This document shows, piece by piece, positions 13,369 through 13,996 of a stretch of DNA of 13,996 nucleotides. Position numbers and translations under genes: made by a program. The notes beneath the pieces were generated by a model that saw nothing but the letters and a program-made list of their open reading frames with translations, was not told the DNA's origin and did not search any database. Numbering within the stretch: position 1 is the stretch's first letter; each line of letters opens with the position of its first letter. Origin of the DNA: Giesbergeria sp. Lineage in GTDB: Bacteria; Pseudomonadota; Gammaproteobacteria; Burkholderiales; Burkholderiaceae_C. The stretch is from positions 1 through 13,996 of the forward strand of contig JAGOCN010000009.1 of assembly GCA_017998735.1 (NCBI GenBank), given 5' to 3'.

Positions 13369-13379
13369 GTCTGACAGAC
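13369..13379 (+). promoter_or_regulatory. Palindrome GTCTG-A-CAGAC
   Basis: A perfect 5-bp inverted repeat around one base, about 95 bp upstream of the small-protein start codon, is placed where an operator controlling the downstream pair could lie. It is short enough to occur by chance. Confidence 0.25.
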
Positions 13380-13473
13380 GTGGCCCTGCATGTGTCCTAG
13401 CATCAATTCACAACCTGTGGAAGCAAAGGCGAGACCTTTTTCTACCTGCAAATTTTCATTCAAGGAGTTCCCG

Positions 13474-13683
13474 ATGTCGGACCTGTCCATTTCCCGCTCT
13501 GCCCAGTACGGCGCACCCGCATTGTCTGAACATGCCAGGCAATGCATGCTGGCATGCGGGCCGATGCACCGTTTGCACTGTGCTGCAGAAGCGGTGCATG
13601 GCTTTCTGGCACGCCGTTTTGTGACCACGATGGTGGCCGCTGCAGGTCTGGTGGCCGCAAGCGGCTGGATTTTCTTCTCCTGA
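13474..13683 (+). CDS. Small predicted tail-anchored membrane protein, unknown function
   Basis: I do not recognise this 69-residue protein. It begins MSDLSISRSAQYGAPALSEH, has a central Cys/His cluster (Cys24, Cys28, His32, His35, Cys36), then two arginines (47-48) and one strongly hydrophobic segment at about 50-68 (FVTTMVAAAGLVAASGWIFF) ending one residue before the stop. The positive charges before the helix suggest the N-terminus stays in the cytoplasm. A strong AGGAG sits 8 bp before the ATG at 13474, which decides the start. The longer open frame from 13390 lacks such a site. Its stop codon is only 13 bp before the GTG of the cyclic-glucan synthase-like gene, so the two are probably co-transcribed. 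The Cys/His cluster could bind metal or haem, but that is only a guess. Confidence 0.6.
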   Translation: MSDLSISRSAQYGAPALSEHARQCMLACGPMHRLHCAAEAVHGFLARRFVTTMVAAAGLVAASGWIFFS

Positions 13684-13696
13684 AAAGTACCTGCCT

Positions 13697-13996
13697 GTGA
13701 ACAAAAGCCCTGCGCTGCACCAGTTCTGTTCGGCCGGGGCAGAGGCTTGCAACCTGCTTGACGCAGGGCGCGGCGCCCTGGAACAGCCCATCCGCTCTGA
13801 AATTTTCGGCGCGGCCCGCTTTGCCCAGCACGGGCGCAGCCTGGCGCAGGCGCACCAGGCAAAAATCAAAGGGCGCACGGCGCCCTTTTTTCCGCGCCTG
13901 CACGACAACATCGACGTGCTGCGGGAAGCCCATGCCTTCATTGCGCTGCAGGACAGTGCCGGCCACCACATCAGCCCGGCAGGTGAGTGGCTGCTG
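13697..13996 (+). CDS. Cyclic beta-1,2-glucan synthase-like protein (NdvB/ChvB family), N-terminal fragment
   Basis: The frame is open from GTG 13697 to the window edge (100 codons, no stop). It encodes an N-terminus closely resembling that of NdvB/ChvB cyclic beta-1,2-glucan synthases: IRSEIFGAARFAQHGRSLAQ (about 36-55), a short basic linker (KIKGRT), then RLHDNIDVLREAHAFIALQ (about 69-87) and HHISPAGEWLL at the end. In the family the last motif continues as DNFHLI. These giant inner-membrane enzymes use UDP-glucose to build periplasmic cyclic glucans involved in osmoadaptation and host interaction. They combine a GT84 transferase with GH94-type phosphorylase domains, and full length is near 2,800 residues, so nearly all of it lies outside. 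No in-frame ATG exists in the visible part, so GTG is the probable start despite the lack of a clear Shine-Dalgarno sequence. It may be translationally coupled to the small gene 13 bp upstream. Confidence 0.78.
   Translation, partial: MNKSPALHQFCSAGAEACNLLDAGRGALEQPIRSEIFGAARFAQHGRSLAQAHQAKIKGRTAPFFPRLHDNIDVLREAHAFIALQDSAGHHISPAGEWLL
13868..13891 (+). terminator. Terminator-like hairpin inside the glucan-synthase reading frame
   Basis: AAAGGGCGC (13868-13876) pairs with GCGCCCTTT (13880-13888) around a 3-nt loop, giving a 9-bp stem. T residues continue to 13891, a six-T run. This is the form of an intrinsic terminator, but it falls at codons 58-65 of the NdvB-like gene, encoding KGRTAPFF. 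It could be an attenuator or premature terminator. Confidence 0.5.

Larger units (their letters stand above)
12787..13473. other. Large AT-richer intergenic region with several short palindromes
   Basis: No convincing gene was found in 687 bp between the divergent dctQ and the small-protein gene. Base composition falls sharply: hand counts give 48% GC for 13081-13140 and 38% for 13241-13300, against 68% for 6541-6600 inside dxs. Elements seen are a direct repeat AAAAA(T/A)TCCGGG at 13098-13109 and 13128-13139 (30-bp period), an inverted repeat GTTGCA-G-TGCAAC at 13153-13165, an A/T hairpin GAAAAAA-CGCA-TTTTTTC at 13249-13266, and a palindrome GTCTG-A-CAGAC at 13369-13379. No promoter could be assigned with confidence for either direction. 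Confidence 0.6.

Noticed and set aside
13154..13624. 156-codon plus-strand frame in the AT-richer region
   Set aside because: It has no ribosome site and a Cys/Arg/Phe-rich composition without motifs. It overlaps the small gene at 13474, which has a much better start.

Overview
The window looks like a chromosomal segment of a high-GC betaproteobacterium, most likely Comamonadaceae (Burkholderiales). The reasons are the GC-rich codon use, the order Rieske oxygenase / xseB / ispA / dxs, the TakP-like TRAP genes, and three copies of a dispersed TTTTGATAGCTGCC-type intergenic palindrome that I associate from memory with that family. No rRNA, tRNA, insertion sequence, prophage or cas gene was seen.

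Left part, minus strand (positions 1-3825): a run of four minus-strand genes read from right to left. They are a Rieske-type ring-hydroxylating oxygenase alpha subunit, an EamA/DMT drug-metabolite permease, a 3-mercaptopyruvate sulfurtransferase (SseA) and the first 105 codons of a Pro/Ala-rich protein that leaves the window. Gaps of about 160-205 bp separate them. One gap holds a dispersed palindrome and a solitary element closely resembling a type I-C CRISPR repeat, whose last base touches the permease start codon.

Centre, plus strand (4171-7434): xseB, ispA and dxs, probably one isoprenoid operon. Dxs makes DXP at the head of the MEP pathway and IspA makes farnesyl diphosphate at its end. 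xseB and ispA overlap by ATGA. Dxs carries a linker of about 40 residues rich in Ala, Thr and Gln between its pyrimidine and C-terminal domains.

Right-centre (7754-12786): a TRAP transporter split over two converging blocks. Two tandem paralogous periplasmic binding proteins with twin-arginine-like leaders lie on the plus strand. The dctQ-dctM membrane pair lies on the minus strand. The two blocks meet at strong opposed intrinsic terminators. Residues around the predicted ligand and sodium site differ between the two binding proteins (Glu-Phe versus Glu-Trp), so the pair may feed different carboxylates to one permease.

Right end (12787-13996): about 690 bp without a convincing gene, distinctly AT-richer than the rest and full of short palindromes. 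Then comes a 69-residue predicted tail-anchored protein with a strong ribosome site, and 13 bp later the N-terminal 100 codons of a cyclic beta-1,2-glucan synthase (NdvB/ChvB family) that runs off the window. A perfect terminator-like hairpin lies inside its reading frame.
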